Positions 20,216 through 30,066 of a stretch of DNA of 64,000 nucleotides are shown here, piece after piece. Position 1 is the first letter of the stretch; the number at the start of each line of letters is the position of its first letter. The DNA is taken from the NCBI RefSeq assembly GCF_003130795.1, contig NZ_CP029357.1, forward strand, positions 124,001-188,000. Direction: 5' to 3'. Both the position numbers and the translations under genes were made by a program. Source of the DNA: Azospirillum thermophilum. GTDB taxonomy: Bacteria; Pseudomonadota; Alphaproteobacteria; Azospirillales; Azospirillaceae. Under the pieces are notes generated by a model. It saw only the letters and a list, made by a program, of their open reading frames with translations. It made no database searches and had not been told where the DNA came from.

Positions 20216-21604
20216 TCATCGTTGCGCGGCCGTGGGGGACGGAGGGGTGAAGGCGGGCTGCCCGGCGAGCCAGGCCTCGAGGAACCGGGTGTGGCCCTTG
20301 CCGGCCCGGATGTCGGGGTCGGCGGCCAGCGCCTTGTGCAGCGGGATGGTGGTGCTGAGGCCGGCGATCTCCAGCCGTTCCAGCGCCCCGGCCAGCCGGT
20401 CGATGGCCTCGGCGCGGGTCGCGCCGTGGACGATCAGCTTGCCGAGCAGGGAGTCGTAGAAGGGCGGGACCGTATAGCCCTCGTAGATCATCCCGTCGAA
20501 GCGGAGGCCCGGCCCTTCCGGGACCGCCAGCCGGACGACGGTGCCGGGGCAGGGCAGGAAGCCGGCGGCGGGGTCTTCGGCGTTGATGCGCACCTCGATG
20601 GCGTGGCCGGTGCGGCGGACCTGCTCCTGGGTCACCGGCAGCGGCTCCCCGCCGGCGATGCGGATCATGGCGGCCACCAGATCGATGCCGGTGATCATCT
20701 CGGTCACCGGATGCTCGACCTGGATGCGGGTGTTCATCTCGATGAAGTAGAAGGCGCCGGACGCCTCGTCATAAAGATATTCCAGCGTCCCGGCCCCGCG
20801 GTAGCCGACGCTCTCGGCCAGCGCCACGGCCGAGGCGCAGAGCCGGGCGCGGGTCGCCTCGTCGAGGCAGGCGGCCGGGGCCTCCTCCCACACCTTCTGG
20901 CGGCGGCGCTGGAGGGAGCATTCGCGTTCGAAGGCGTGGACGGCGCGGGTGCCGTCGCCGAGGACCTGCACCTCGATGTGGCGGGCATCGACGATCACCC
21001 GCTCCAGGTAGAGGCCGCCGTCGCCGAAGGCGGCCTGCGCCTCCGACTGGGCCTGGGGGGCGAGGCGGCGCAGCTCGTCCGGCGTCTCGGCGATGCGGAT
21101 GCCGCGCCCGCCGCCACCCGCCGCCGCCTTGATCATCACGGGGTAGCCGATGGCCTCGGCGGCGGCCAGCGCCGCCTCCACGCCGGCGACGCGGCCGTCC
21201 GAGCCGGGCACCACCGGCACGCCGGCGGCGATCGCGGCGTCGCGCGCCGCGGCCTTGTCGCCCATGATGCGGATGGTCTCCGCCGTCGGTCCGACGAAGA
21301 TCAGGCCGGCCTCCTCCACCGCCTGGGCGAAGGCGGCGTTTTCCGCCAGGAAGCCGTAGCCGGGATGGACGGCGTCGCAGCCGGCCTCCTTCGCGGCGGC
21401 GACGAGGCGGGGGCCGTCGAGGTAGGAATGGCGGGCCGCCGGACGGCCGACGCAGACCGCGGCGTCGGCCATGCGGACCGCCAGCATGTCGCGGTCGGCC
21501 TCCGAATAGGCCTGGACCGTCCCGATGCCGAGCGATCGGGCGGCGCGGATGATGCGGACCGCGATCTCGCCCCGGTTGGCGACGAACAGGCGCCGGATCG
21601 CCAT
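20216..21604 (-). CDS. Biotin carboxylase (AccC-like)
   Basis: ATP-grasp enzyme of 462 residues that carboxylates biotin on a carrier protein using bicarbonate and ATP. Seen: LFVANRGEIAVRIIRAARSLG at the N-terminus, HPGYGFLAENAAFA, the glycine loop KAAAGGGGRGIRI near residue 160, FERECSLQRRRQKVWEEAPA, and FIEMNTRIQVEHPVTEMI with the catalytic Glu/Asn/Arg residues. It lies four bases from the biotin carrier gene. A housekeeping acetyl-CoA carboxylase role is less likely because carboxyltransferase partners here are PxpB/PxpC-type, not AccA/AccD. Confidence 0.93.
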   Translation of the reverse strand: MAIRRLFVANRGEIAVRIIRAARSLGIGTVQAYSEADRDMLAVRMADAAVCVGRPAARHSYLDGPRLVAAAKEAGCDAVHPGYGFLAENAAFAQAVEEAGLIFVGPTAETIRIMGDKAAARDAAIAAGVPVVPGSDGRVAGVEAALAAAEAIGYPVMIKAAAGGGGRGIRIAETPDELRRLAPQAQSEAQAAFGDGGLYLERVIVDARHIEVQVLGDGTRAVHAFERECSLQRRRQKVWEEAPAACLDEATRARLCASAVALAESVGYRGAGTLEYLYDEASGAFYFIEMNTRIQVEHPVTEMITGIDLVAAMIRIAGGEPLPVTQEQVRRTGHAIEVRINAEDPAAGFLPCPGTVVRLAVPEGPGLRFDGMIYEGYTVPPFYDSLLGKLIVHGATRAEAIDRLAGALERLEIAGLSTTIPLHKALAADPDIRAGKGHTRFLEAWLAGQPAFTPPSPTAAQR

Positions 21605-21608
21605 CGCC

Positions 21609-21845
21609 TCAGCCTTCCAGCTCGACGAGGACGACGCCGGCCATCACCGGCTCCTCGTCCTCGACGGTGAAGCGCAGCACGGTGCCGGCGCAGTCGGCCT
21701 TGATCTCGCTGAAGCTCTTCATGACCTCCACCAGACCGATGACGTCGCCGGGCTCGACCCGGTCGCCGACCTCCTTGAAGGGCGGCTGGTCGGGGGCGGG
21801 GCGGCGGTAGAAGGTGCCGGGAAGGGGAGAGCGGATCTCGGGCAT
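21609..21845 (-). CDS. Biotin carboxyl carrier protein, stand-alone domain
   Basis: A minimal 78-residue biotinyl domain. The biotin acceptor lysine lies in GLVEVMKSFSEIKAD (VMKS in place of the common AMKM). It begins EIRSPLPGTFYRRPAPD and ends MAGVVLVELEG, so it lacks the alanine/proline-rich N-terminal region of AccB. It should shuttle carboxybiotin between the neighbouring biotin carboxylase and the PxpB/PxpC carboxyltransferase. Confidence 0.92.
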   Translation of the reverse strand: MPEIRSPLPGTFYRRPAPDQPPFKEVGDRVEPGDVIGLVEVMKSFSEIKADCAGTVLRFTVEDEEPVMAGVVLVELEG

Positions 21846-21914
21846 CGGAACGGTCCTTCTGGCTGGATCGGGTAAGCGGGCTGCCGGGTGGCCGGGCAGT
21901 CAGGTCGTAGGCAG

Positions 21915-22688
21915 TCAGGTGGTTTGGGCGATCACGTCGGCGGCGGCGGCGATGCGGATGCCGTCCTTCAGCAGGGCGGTGCGCACCGCGGTGCCGATCG
22001 CCAGCGCGCCCGGCGTGTCGGAGTGGAAGCAGATCGAGTCGAAGGCAATGTCGATGTCGTCGCCCTCGACCGTCCGCACTTTCCCCTCGCGGCAGGCGCG
22101 CACGCACTTGTCGGCGACCTCCGCGGGATCGAGCGGCCGCATGCGGCGGGCGAAGACGATGGAGCCGCTGCGGTCATAGTCGCGGTCGGCGTAGAACTCC
22201 CGCACCACCGGCAGGCCGGCGGCGCTGGCGACGGCACAGGTCTTCGACACGTCCATGCAGAACAGCAGCGTGTCGGGGCTGGACTTCAGCAGCGCATCGA
22301 CCATCAGGCGGGACAGCGTCTCGTCGCGCGCCGCCTCCATGTAGAGCGCGCCGTGCGGCTTGACGTGCTGCAGCCGGGTGCCGTGGCGGCGGGCGAACTC
22401 GCGCAGCGCGCCGACCTGGTAGAGGATGTCGTTGACCAGCTCGTCCGGCTTGGCCTGGATGACGCGGCGGCCGAAGCCCTGCAGGTCCCGGTAGCCCGGA
22501 TGGGCGCCGAGCGCCACGCCGCGTTCCACCGCCAGCCGCACCACGCGATCCATCAGGTTGGGATCGCCGGCATGGAAGCCGGTGGCGACGTTGGCCGAAC
22601 TGATGAGGTCCATCAGCGCGTCATCGGTGGCTTCGCCCAGCGTCCACTGACCGAAGCCTTCGCCGAGGTCACAGTTGAGGTCGACCAT
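21915..22688 (-). CDS. pxpA: 5-oxoprolinase subunit A (LamB/YcsF family)
   Basis: Family blocks [14 protein letters not shown] at the start, [43 protein letters not shown] and [10 protein letters not shown] define LamB/YcsF/PxpA. The role in characterised systems is 5-oxoproline hydrolysis with PxpB and PxpC. ATG 22688 gives the usual short lead before VDLN; a TTG at 22700 has a better placed GGGAG ribosome site about seven bases upstream and could be the true start, adding MPRT. First gene of the leftward operon, divergent from a LysR gene. Confidence 0.9.
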   Translation of the reverse strand: MVDLNCDLGEGFGQWTLGEATDDALMDLISSANVATGFHAGDPNLMDRVVRLAVERGVALGAHPGYRDLQGFGRRVIQAKPDELVNDILYQVGALREFARRHGTRLQHVKPHGALYMEAARDETLSRLMVDALLKSSPDTLLFCMDVSKTCAVASAAGLPVVREFYADRDYDRSGSIVFARRMRPLDPAEVADKCVRACREGKVRTVEGDDIDIAFDSICFHSDTPGALAIGTAVRTALLKDGIRIAAAADVIAQTT

Positions 22689-22966
22689 AGTGCGAGGCAA
22701 CGCCTTACTCCCTTGCTTTGGGCCCCCGGCCGATGCTTGCGGAGCGGCGGCCGGCAGGATTGCTTGGAGTACAAGCGTATGACATCCCGAACCGTTGACA
22801 ATTTTTAATTTCTGCGTTTGCTATATTGGAAAATCAGAACGCAAAATCGGGCCAGAAATTAGGCAGACTCCAAGCCAGACGCGGGTCCGTGATCGTTCCT
22901 GGCCGATCAAATCATAGGCATTTTCTGATTTTCCGGTACACGGCAGCAGAAAAAGCGGGGGTGCCG

Positions 22967-23878
22967 ATGTTGAATTTCCGCCATGTGAAATATTTTATCG
23001 CCACCGCCAACCTGGGACAGGTGTCGCGGGCGGCGCGGGAGCTGTCGATCTCCCAGTCGGCCATCACCTCCGCGATCAAGGAGCTGGAGGCGGAAATCGG
23101 CGGGCGGCTGTTCGTCCGCACCGCACAGGGGATGGAGCTGACCGACACCGGCCGCCGCTTCCTCGCCGCCAGCCACCGCATCATGGCGAGCGTGGAGGAG
23201 GCGCTGCATCCCGCCGACACGGCGGCGGAGGTGGCGGGCAGCCTGTCGATCGGCGCCAGCTACACGGTGCTGGGCTATTTCCTGCCGCAGCATCTGGAAC
23301 GGCTGGAGCGGCGCTATCCCAACCTGCGCATCCACATCCACGAGCTGACGCGCGAGATGATCGAGGACAACCTGATCACCGGCCGGCTCGACATGGCGGT
23401 GGTCCTGACCTCGAACATCAACAACCCGGAACTGACGACCGAAACGCTGATGAGCAGCCAGCGGCGCCTGTGGGTGCCGGCCGGCCACAAGCTGCTGGAG
23501 CTCGATTCGGTGGGGCTGCAGGACGTGGCGGAGCACCCCTACATCATGCTGACGGTGGACGAGGCCGCCCACTGGACGACGCGCTACTGGAGCGCTTCCC
23601 CCTTCCGGCCCAACGTCCGGCTGCGCACCTCGTCGATCGAGGCGGTGCGCTCCATCATCGCCAACGGCCAGGGCGTGACCATCCTGTCCGACATGGTGTA
23701 CCGGCCCTGGTCGCTGGAGGGAAAGCGCATCGAGACGATCATCATGCGCGAGCGTGTGCCGGCGATGGATGTCGGGCTGGCGTGGCGCCAGGGCGTCGAG
23801 CTGACGCCGGCCATGCGCCTGTTCCGCACGCATTTCAGCGACGTCTACCAGACGCCGCAGAGCCGCATGCCGCGCTGA
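22967..23878 (+). CDS. LysR-family transcriptional regulator, probable controller of the pxp operon
   Basis: A 303-residue LysR protein: winged helix-turn-helix in residues 1-62 (FRHVKYFIATANLGQVSRAA, ELSISQSAITSAIKELEAEI) and a periplasmic-binding-like effector domain. It is divergent from pxpA across a 266-base AT-rich intergenic region, the usual arrangement for a LysR activator and its target. ATG 22967 is chosen; GTG at 22961 is an alternative, and a longer frame from 22826 is rejected because it would cover the promoter region and adds unrelated residues. The ligand is likely the operon substrate. Confidence 0.9.
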   Translation: MLNFRHVKYFIATANLGQVSRAARELSISQSAITSAIKELEAEIGGRLFVRTAQGMELTDTGRRFLAASHRIMASVEEALHPADTAAEVAGSLSIGASYTVLGYFLPQHLERLERRYPNLRIHIHELTREMIEDNLITGRLDMAVVLTSNINNPELTTETLMSSQRRLWVPAGHKLLELDSVGLQDVAEHPYIMLTVDEAAHWTTRYWSASPFRPNVRLRTSSIEAVRSIIANGQGVTILSDMVYRPWSLEGKRIETIIMRERVPAMDVGLAWRQGVELTPAMRLFRTHFSDVYQTPQSRMPR

Positions 23879-23917
23879 GGTCCGGACCGCTCCCGTCGCG
23901 CGGCAACTGGAAAGGAC

Positions 23918-23949
23918 GCGCCCCCGGGGAGGATGTCACCCGGGGGCGC
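23918..23949. terminator. Bidirectional terminator-like hairpin
   Basis: Perfect 11-base arms GCGCCCCCGGG and CCCGGGGGCGC around a 10-base loop, placed between the convergent LysR gene (ends 23878) and torA (ends 23958). Very GC-rich with no T-tract on either side, so termination may be partly Rho-dependent. Confidence 0.65.
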
Positions 23950-23957
23950 CGTCGTCG

Positions 23958-26429
23958 TCAGCTCACCGCCCCCTTGGGCGGCTCGAACGCCGTGACCGGC
24001 ATCTTGGGGCCGGTGTAGCGTTCGACCTGCACGATGCCCGACTGGCCGCAGTTGCCCATCGCGAGGCCGGAGGTCGGGATGTCCCGGACAAGCACGTTGA
24101 CGCTGCCGTTCTTGCAGAGCGAGCCGGGGACGCCGGGCTCGGCCGGGTCGTACCAGCCGCCTTCGGACAGGCGCACCGCGCCGGGCATGATGTCGTCCGT
24201 CACGACCGCCCCGGCGAGCACCTGTCCCAGGTCGTTGAAGACCCGGACGACGTCGCCGGACTTGATGCCGCGGGCGGCCGCGTCCTGCGTGTTGATCAGC
24301 AGGGGTTCCCGGCCGTCGACCGCGTAGGTCTTGCGCAGCGACATGGCGTTCGACAGCTGCGAGTGCAGCCGGTGCGACGGGTGGGAGCTGATCAGCGACA
24401 GCGGGTAGCGGCTGGAGCGGTCGCTCTTGTGCCAGTCGATCGGTTCATACCACCTGGCATGGCCGGCGCAGTCCGCATAGCCCATGCCGGCGACCTTCTT
24501 GCTGAACAGCTCGATCAGGCCGGACGGGGTGCCGAGCGGGTTCAGCAGGGGATCGCCGCGGAAGTCGGCGTGGCGGACCCATGTCTTGGCGCTGTCCGGG
24601 ATCGGGAACTCGACATAGTCGCCCGACTTCCAGAACAGCTCGAAGGGCGGCAGCGCCACGCGCGACGCCCGGGCTCCGACCGTGGCCCCCTTGTAGAGGT
24701 CCTTCAGCCACTGCATCTCGTCGCGGTCTTCGGTGTAGGCGGAGCGGTAGCCGAGACGCTCCGCGATGTCCGCGCAGATGTCGAAGTCGTTGCGCGACTC
24801 CCCGATCGGGTCGATGACCTTGTGCATCGGGAAGATGTACTTGGCCGAGTAGTCTCCCCCCATCTCCAGGTCGTTGCGCTCGTAGCTGGTGGTGGCGGGA
24901 AGCACGATGTCCGCGTGTTTCGCCGTCGCGGTCCAGTAGGGCTCGTGGACGATGACGACCTCGGGACGATGCTGCCAGGACCGGACGAGCTGGTTGATGT
25001 CCTGATGGTGGTGGAACGGGTTGCCGCCCGCCCAGTAGATCATCTTGATGTCGGGATAGGTGATGTCCTTGCCGTTGACGTTGATCGTCTTGCCCGGGTT
25101 CATCAGGCAGTCGAAGATCCGTGCGGCCGGGATCGGCGGCGGCAGCGGTCCGGTCGCCGTGCCGGCGCCGAGCCCCTTGAGCATCCCGCCGCGCGCCGTC
25201 GGCGACCCGCCCGACGCGTAGTGGTACGAGAAGCCGATGCCGCCGCCCGGCAGGCCGATCTGGCCGAGCATCGCCGCCAGGGTGACGAGCATCCAGTGGG
25301 CCTGTTCGCCGTGCTGCTGGCGCTGGATCGACCAGCCGGCCATCAGCATGGTGCGCTTGGCCGCCATCTCGCGCGCCAGCGCCCGGATCTTGTCGGCGGG
25401 AATGCCGCACAGCCCGCTGGCCCATTCCGGCGTCTTCGCCACGCCGTCTTCCTTGCCGACCAGATAGGCCTCGATCTCCGGGAAGCCGACCGTGTAGGTC
25501 TTCAGGAACTTCGCGTCGTAGAGCTTTTCCGTGTAGAGCGTGTGCATCAGCCCCAGCATCAGCGCCACGTCGGTGCGCTGGCGGACCGGCAGCCATTCGG
25601 CGTTAAGCTGCTTGGCGGTGTCGGTGTGGACGGGGTCGATGGTGACGACGCGGATTCCCTTGGCCTTCAGGGCGTCGAACCCGTTGTAGCCCTCGAAGTC
25701 CGGGATGTTCCACGAGTTCTTCAGCGTGACGTAGGGATCGGCGCCGAAGATGACGACGAACTGGCTGTTCGCCAGGACCGCCGGCCACACCGTCTGCTGG
25801 TCGTAGACCTCCAGCGCCCCCATGACGTGCGGCATGATGATCTGCGCCGCCCCGGTCGAATAGTCGCCGAAGTAGCCCTGGCAGCCGCCCCCGAGATACA
25901 TCAGCCGCCGCACCGCGTTGCGCGAGTTGTGCAGCAGGCCGACGCTCTTCCAGCCATAGAGGCCGGCCAGGATGCTGCTCCCGCCATGCTCCGTCCGGAC
26001 GCGCTGGATTTCGGAAGCGACGATGTCCAGCGCCTGTTCCCACGACACCCGGACCCATTCGTCGCGTCCGCGCAGGGACGGGTCGGCCTTGCCGCGCTTC
26101 TCCAGGAAGCCGCGGCGGATATGCGGGTACTTCACCCGTGTCGGGGAATAGACCTGATCGGGGATCGCCCGGATCATGTCGTCCGCCGGCGAATGGATGA
26201 GCGGGATCGCCTCGACGAACTTTCCGTCCTTCACCACGGCGCGGAACGGCCCCCAGTGGGCGCCGGTCAGGATGCCTTCCGCCTCCCGCAGGTTCGGGTT
26301 CCGGATCGCCGCCAGCACGCTGTTGGACGCCACCGCCGTCATGGGCAGGGCCGCCCCGCCGATGCCCAGCGCCTTCAACAGGCGGCGCCTGGACAGGTCC
26401 ATCTTTTCCTCAGTCTCGCGGACTTTCAT
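23958..26429 (-). CDS. torA: TMAO/DMSO reductase, molybdopterin catalytic subunit (TorA/DorA type)
   Basis: Periplasmic molybdoenzyme of 823 residues for anaerobic respiration with trimethylamine N-oxide, dimethyl sulfoxide or biotin sulfoxide-like acceptors. A Tat signal SRRRLLKALG with hydrophobic region precedes the mature start. No Cys motif for a 4Fe-4S cluster appears near the N-terminus, as in TorA/DorA. Molybdopterin contacts appear in GLYGWKSVGLLHNSRNAVRR, LGGGCQGYFGDYSTGAAQ (Ser ligand region), and MIYWAGGNPFHHHQDIN. It follows torC by 94 bases. No torD chaperone is in the window. Confidence 0.93.
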   Translation of the reverse strand: MKVRETEEKMDLSRRRLLKALGIGGAALPMTAVASNSVLAAIRNPNLREAEGILTGAHWGPFRAVVKDGKFVEAIPLIHSPADDMIRAIPDQVYSPTRVKYPHIRRGFLEKRGKADPSLRGRDEWVRVSWEQALDIVASEIQRVRTEHGGSSILAGLYGWKSVGLLHNSRNAVRRLMYLGGGCQGYFGDYSTGAAQIIMPHVMGALEVYDQQTVWPAVLANSQFVVIFGADPYVTLKNSWNIPDFEGYNGFDALKAKGIRVVTIDPVHTDTAKQLNAEWLPVRQRTDVALMLGLMHTLYTEKLYDAKFLKTYTVGFPEIEAYLVGKEDGVAKTPEWASGLCGIPADKIRALAREMAAKRTMLMAGWSIQRQQHGEQAHWMLVTLAAMLGQIGLPGGGIGFSYHYASGGSPTARGGMLKGLGAGTATGPLPPPIPAARIFDCLMNPGKTINVNGKDITYPDIKMIYWAGGNPFHHHQDINQLVRSWQHRPEVVIVHEPYWTATAKHADIVLPATTSYERNDLEMGGDYSAKYIFPMHKVIDPIGESRNDFDICADIAERLGYRSAYTEDRDEMQWLKDLYKGATVGARASRVALPPFELFWKSGDYVEFPIPDSAKTWVRHADFRGDPLLNPLGTPSGLIELFSKKVAGMGYADCAGHARWYEPIDWHKSDRSSRYPLSLISSHPSHRLHSQLSNAMSLRKTYAVDGREPLLINTQDAAARGIKSGDVVRVFNDLGQVLAGAVVTDDIMPGAVRLSEGGWYDPAEPGVPGSLCKNGSVNVLVRDIPTSGLAMGNCGQSGIVQVERYTGPKMPVTAFEPPKGAVS

Positions 26430-26523
26430 AATGCACTCCGTTTCCGGTGCCCGCCCTGGTCCCGGCGCCAAGCCTGTCGCTCGGGGACCGGGCGGATGCG
26501 AACCTCAAAGCCGACCGCACATC

Positions 26524-27687
26524 TCAGTGCGTGGCGCTCTCCGCCATGTCGCGCCCGTGCTTCTGCACGTACTGCATCAGAAGGCGCTTCTGCTCGTCGT
26601 TCATCGCCGTGCGGATCTGCATCGACTGGACGACGCCGATCCACTGGTTGGCGGTGAAGTGCGTCAGGTCCGGCTCCGCATGGCAGTTGCCGCAGTTGCT
26701 GCGCAGCAGTTGCCCCGCCGCATCCCAGATCAGCTTCGGTGCGCCGACCAGATGGCCGGGTTCCACCCAGGCCTCGACGGAGACCGCCGTCCATTTCTGG
26801 CCGCTGCCCGTGTCGTCGACGACCTGGCCGAGCTTCGCGCGCTCGACCGTATCCTGGGACATCACGGCGTTGACGACGCGCTTGCCGACCGAGAAATAGG
26901 CGATCTTGTCGACGCCTTCCTGCCGCCAGCCGTCGATGCGCACCTTGATCATGCCTTTGTCCTCGCCGATCCTGGTGACCGGTGCCGAGGGCATCAGCGT
27001 GCCGTCGTTGGTCTCCCGGCTGTCGGCGGACAGGTAGAAGGGCGTCGTCTCGATGGCGTAGAGGGCCGTCGTCTGCGGCGGCACGCTCTTCGCGGCTTCG
27101 CGGAGCTTGGAGACGCCGGTGTCGCTGTCGTTGGACAGCGGCAGGAAATGCGCGATGCCCTTGTGGCAGGTGATGCAGGTGGTCTGCTCGCGGATCGCCA
27201 CCTCATGGTAGCGGCGGGCGGACGGGCGCTGCTCCAGCAGGTCCATGTTGGAGAGGCTGTGGCAGGACCGGCACTCGCGGGAGTCGGTCGCCTCCATGGT
27301 CTTCCACACGGTCTCCGCCATGCGGTGACGCGCGGACTCGAACTTCTCCTCGGTGCCGACGGTGCCCAGGAACTGGTGCAGCAGGTCCTTCGACGCCCGG
27401 ACCTTGGCCCACAGCAGCTCCGGACCGCTGGACGGGACGTGGCAGCTCGAACAGCCGGCCTGGATGCCGACCCGGTTCTGGTAATGGAGAGTCCCCTGGT
27501 ACTCGACGTAGTTGCCCTGCATCGTGTGGCACGACGTGCAGAACTCGTTGGATTTCGTCTCGTGAACCAGGACGTCGAACCCGACGAAAAGGGCGGCGCT
27601 GAGCGCGGCGCCGCCGACGAACATTCCCAGGAGTATTTTCGTCACTTTTCTCGTCCGGCGACCGGAACTGATGGTTTCAGGCTTCAT
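26524..27687 (-). CDS. torC: Pentaheme c-type cytochrome (TorC/NapC-NirT family)
   Basis: Membrane-anchored quinol dehydrogenase that passes electrons to TorA. The 387-residue protein has one N-terminal membrane helix (ILLGMFVGGAALSAALFVGF) and five CxxCH heme motifs: CTSCH, CSSCH, CRSCH, CITCH in the N-terminal NapC-like half and CGNCH in the C-terminal extension. Five hemes and the extra C-terminal domain separate TorC from four-heme NapC. It precedes torA in the same direction, presumably one transcript. Confidence 0.94.
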   Translation of the reverse strand: MKPETISSGRRTRKVTKILLGMFVGGAALSAALFVGFDVLVHETKSNEFCTSCHTMQGNYVEYQGTLHYQNRVGIQAGCSSCHVPSSGPELLWAKVRASKDLLHQFLGTVGTEEKFESARHRMAETVWKTMEATDSRECRSCHSLSNMDLLEQRPSARRYHEVAIREQTTCITCHKGIAHFLPLSNDSDTGVSKLREAAKSVPPQTTALYAIETTPFYLSADSRETNDGTLMPSAPVTRIGEDKGMIKVRIDGWRQEGVDKIAYFSVGKRVVNAVMSQDTVERAKLGQVVDDTGSGQKWTAVSVEAWVEPGHLVGAPKLIWDAAGQLLRSNCGNCHAEPDLTHFTANQWIGVVQSMQIRTAMNDEQKRLLMQYVQKHGRDMAESATH

Positions 27688-28371
27688 GCTCCACCTCGAC
27701 TCGGTTTCGAAGGCCAGACTGCTCCCGAAAGTCCGTTCCGGGGCTTGGAGCGCGATCGATGTCAGCCTTCATTGCCGGGGGCATGATCGCCCCCTCCCTT
27801 GTGCCCGATGACTGTTGCACCCCGACCTGCAACGAATGCGTGTTGGGAGCCATCGGCTTCAAAAATCCGTTGTGGATTTCCGGTTGATTTGAAAATTGGA
27901 ACCACTCCACCTCTTCTTATATTGCAACAAAGTGGGAGGTTACCGACTATGTAGACTTATAATAGCCAATGTTATCGCATGACCGATCTGCGCTGCGATT
28001 CATGCGGCCTGTTGTCACATCACGCAGTCAAACGGGCAGCCAACCGGAAGCGTGAGCTTCATTATTCGAACATTTTATACAAAACGGATTTTGGCGGGAC
28101 GATCTTGACTGTTTTGATTGGTCTATTGGGGATGGCGCAATTGTACTACCAGTGGTAGAGTCGCCACCCTTCTTCGATGAGGGGAAAGAGGCGCCGGCCG
28201 GGCGGCGCCGCGACTGTCGCAGGCGCCCCGGAATTGTACCGGCGCCTGCGGTCCGGCAAGCCCGGGCGGAGTGCCCCGGTCCTGCCGGTGGTCCCGGGCT
28301 GAGCGTGCCGCTCGGGCAAAGGCAGGCGGCGGGCAGGGGCCGCGCCGCCCTGATGTCGGTCCGGGGGCCGG
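27688..28371. other. Long non-coding, AT-rich region between torC and the chemoreceptor
   Basis: About 680 bases with no gene I can support. The stretch 27,900-28,160 is clearly lower in GC than its surroundings and has stop codons in all frames. It should hold the torC promoter on the minus strand. It includes an inverted repeat CTACCA-G-TGGTAG at 28146-28158 and GTTGCA-N8-TGCAAC near 27815-27835. I could not identify an FNR box or TorR box with confidence. Confidence 0.5.
28218..28250 (-). terminator. Terminator-like hairpin downstream of the chemoreceptor
   Basis: Perfect 10-base arms CGCAGGCGCC and GGCGCCTGCG around a 13-base loop, about 120 bases beyond the chemoreceptor stop codon on the minus strand. 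No T-tract. Confidence 0.5.
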
Positions 28372-30066
28372 TCAGCCGGCCCGCACCTGCGACAGGAACC
28401 GTCCCACCTCGTCGCGCAGGCTGTCGGTCTGGACGGAGAGCTGGCGGACGTTCTCCAGCACCTCATAGGCGACCTTGCCGTTCCGTCCGGCGGCGCTGTT
28501 CACGCCGCCGATGCTGGCGGACACCTCGTGGCTGCCCTGGGCGGCCTGCTGGATGTTGCGGCTGATCTCGCGCGTCGCCGCCCCCTGCTCCTCGACCGCC
28601 GAGGCGATGGAGGTCGCCACGTCGTTGACCCGGCTGATGACCTGCGCCACGCCCTTGATCTCGTGGACGGCCTGGGCGGTCTCGGCCTGGATGGCGGCGA
28701 CCTGGGCGGCGATCTCCTCGGTGGCCTTGGCCGTCTGGTTGGCCAGCGCCTTGACCTCCTGCGCCACCACGGCGAAGCCCTTGCCCGCCTCGCCGGCGCG
28801 GGCCGCCTCGATGGTGGCGTTCAGCGCCAGCAGGTTGGTCTGGCTGGCGATGGAGTTGATCAGCTCCACCACCGCGCCGATCCGTTCGACCGCCGTGGCG
28901 AGACCCTCGACCCTGCCGTTGGCCCGCCCCGCGCTTTCCACCGCCTCGCGGGCGATCTGCGCCGATTCGCCGACCTGCCGGCTGATCTCGCCGATCGAGC
29001 TGGACAGCTCCTCCGTGGCGGCGGCCACCGTCTGGACATTGGCCGAGGTCTGCTCGGTCGCCGCCGCGACGGCGCCGGCCAGCGTGCCGGTCTCGTCCGC
29101 GGCGCGGGTCATGTCCTGGGCGCGCTGCTCGATGCCTTCCGCCTCCTGGGCGACGTCGTGGATCAGGCTGCCGACGGTCTGCTCGAAGTGGTTGGCGAGA
29201 CTTGCCATCGCCTCGCGCTTCTCCGCCGCGCTGCGCTCCGCCTGCGCGGCCTGGCTGGCCTCCAGCTCCGCCTTGGACAGCGCGTTCTCCTTGAACACCT
29301 GCAGCGCCTGCGCCATGCCGCCGATCTCGTTGCGGCGGGTCGCCTCCGGAAAAGTGACGCTCAGATCGCCGGCCGCCAGCGAGGTCATCTTGTCCCGCAG
29401 GCCGTGCAGCGAACGCACGATGCCGCGGTTGATCAGGAACGCGATCAGCACCAGTCCGCAGACCAGCACCGCCGCGATGACGCCCAGCCTGGCCAGGAAC
29501 TCGTGATAGGCGGCGTCGATGTCGTCGGTGTAGACGCCGGAGCCGACGATCAGGCCCAGCGGCTGGTAGCGCTGTACATAGTTCGTCTTCAGCAGCGGGG
29601 TGTCGGATCCCAGCTTCGGCCAGACATAGTGGACGATGGCGCTGTCCTGCTTCTGCAGCGTCTCGACGATCTCGCGGACGAAGTATTTTCCGGCCTTGTC
29701 CTGAAGCTGCATCCGGTCCGTGCCGACCGCCTTGTGGTTCGACGGGTTGGCGACCGCGATGCCGTTCAGGTCGTAGGCGAACAGATAGTCGGCGCCGCTA
29801 TGATAGGACATGGCGTGGACCGCGTTGCGGAAGCGCGACAGCGCCTCGTCGCGGCTGATGGTCCGGGCCTCCACCTCGGCGTTCAGGCCCTTCGCCAGCC
29901 CCACGGCAAGCTCGACCGCGGAGCGGATGGTATCGATGCGGTCGTCGACCATGCGCTGGTGGGTGAAGGCACTGCTGACGGCGATCACGACGACGGAGGT
30001 GAGCACCGATACCGCGACCAGCACCGCCAGCTTCACGCGGATCGTCAGATTTCCCAGAATCGTCAT
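28372..30066 (-). CDS. Methyl-accepting chemotaxis protein with Cache-type sensor
   Basis: Transmembrane chemoreceptor of 564 residues. A first membrane helix ([21 protein letters not shown]) is followed by a single-Cache-like periplasmic domain (residues about 35-185, [34 protein letters not shown]), a second helix ([18 protein letters not shown]), a HAMP domain and the cytoplasmic signalling domain with the hairpin tip [20 protein letters not shown] and a methylation-helix pattern. The ligand is unknown; small organic acids are common for this sensor type. ATG 30066 is chosen over a longer frame lacking homology. Confidence 0.93.
   Translation of the reverse strand: MTILGNLTIRVKLAVLVAVSVLTSVVVIAVSSAFTHQRMVDDRIDTIRSAVELAVGLAKGLNAEVEARTISRDEALSRFRNAVHAMSYHSGADYLFAYDLNGIAVANPSNHKAVGTDRMQLQDKAGKYFVREIVETLQKQDSAIVHYVWPKLGSDTPLLKTNYVQRYQPLGLIVGSGVYTDDIDAAYHEFLARLGVIAAVLVCGLVLIAFLINRGIVRSLHGLRDKMTSLAAGDLSVTFPEATRRNEIGGMAQALQVFKENALSKAELEASQAAQAERSAAEKREAMASLANHFEQTVGSLIHDVAQEAEGIEQRAQDMTRAADETGTLAGAVAAATEQTSANVQTVAAATEELSSSIGEISRQVGESAQIAREAVESAGRANGRVEGLATAVERIGAVVELINSIASQTNLLALNATIEAARAGEAGKGFAVVAQEVKALANQTAKATEEIAAQVAAIQAETAQAVHEIKGVAQVISRVNDVATSIASAVEEQGAATREISRNIQQAAQGSHEVSASIGGVNSAAGRNGKVAYEVLENVRQLSVQTDSLRDEVGRFLSQVRAG

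Noticed and set aside
22795..22827. TTGACA (22795-22800) and TATATT (22822-22827) as a sigma-70 promoter for the LysR gene
   Set aside because: The 21-base spacing is too long for a standard promoter; the AT-rich region surely contains one, but I cannot define it.
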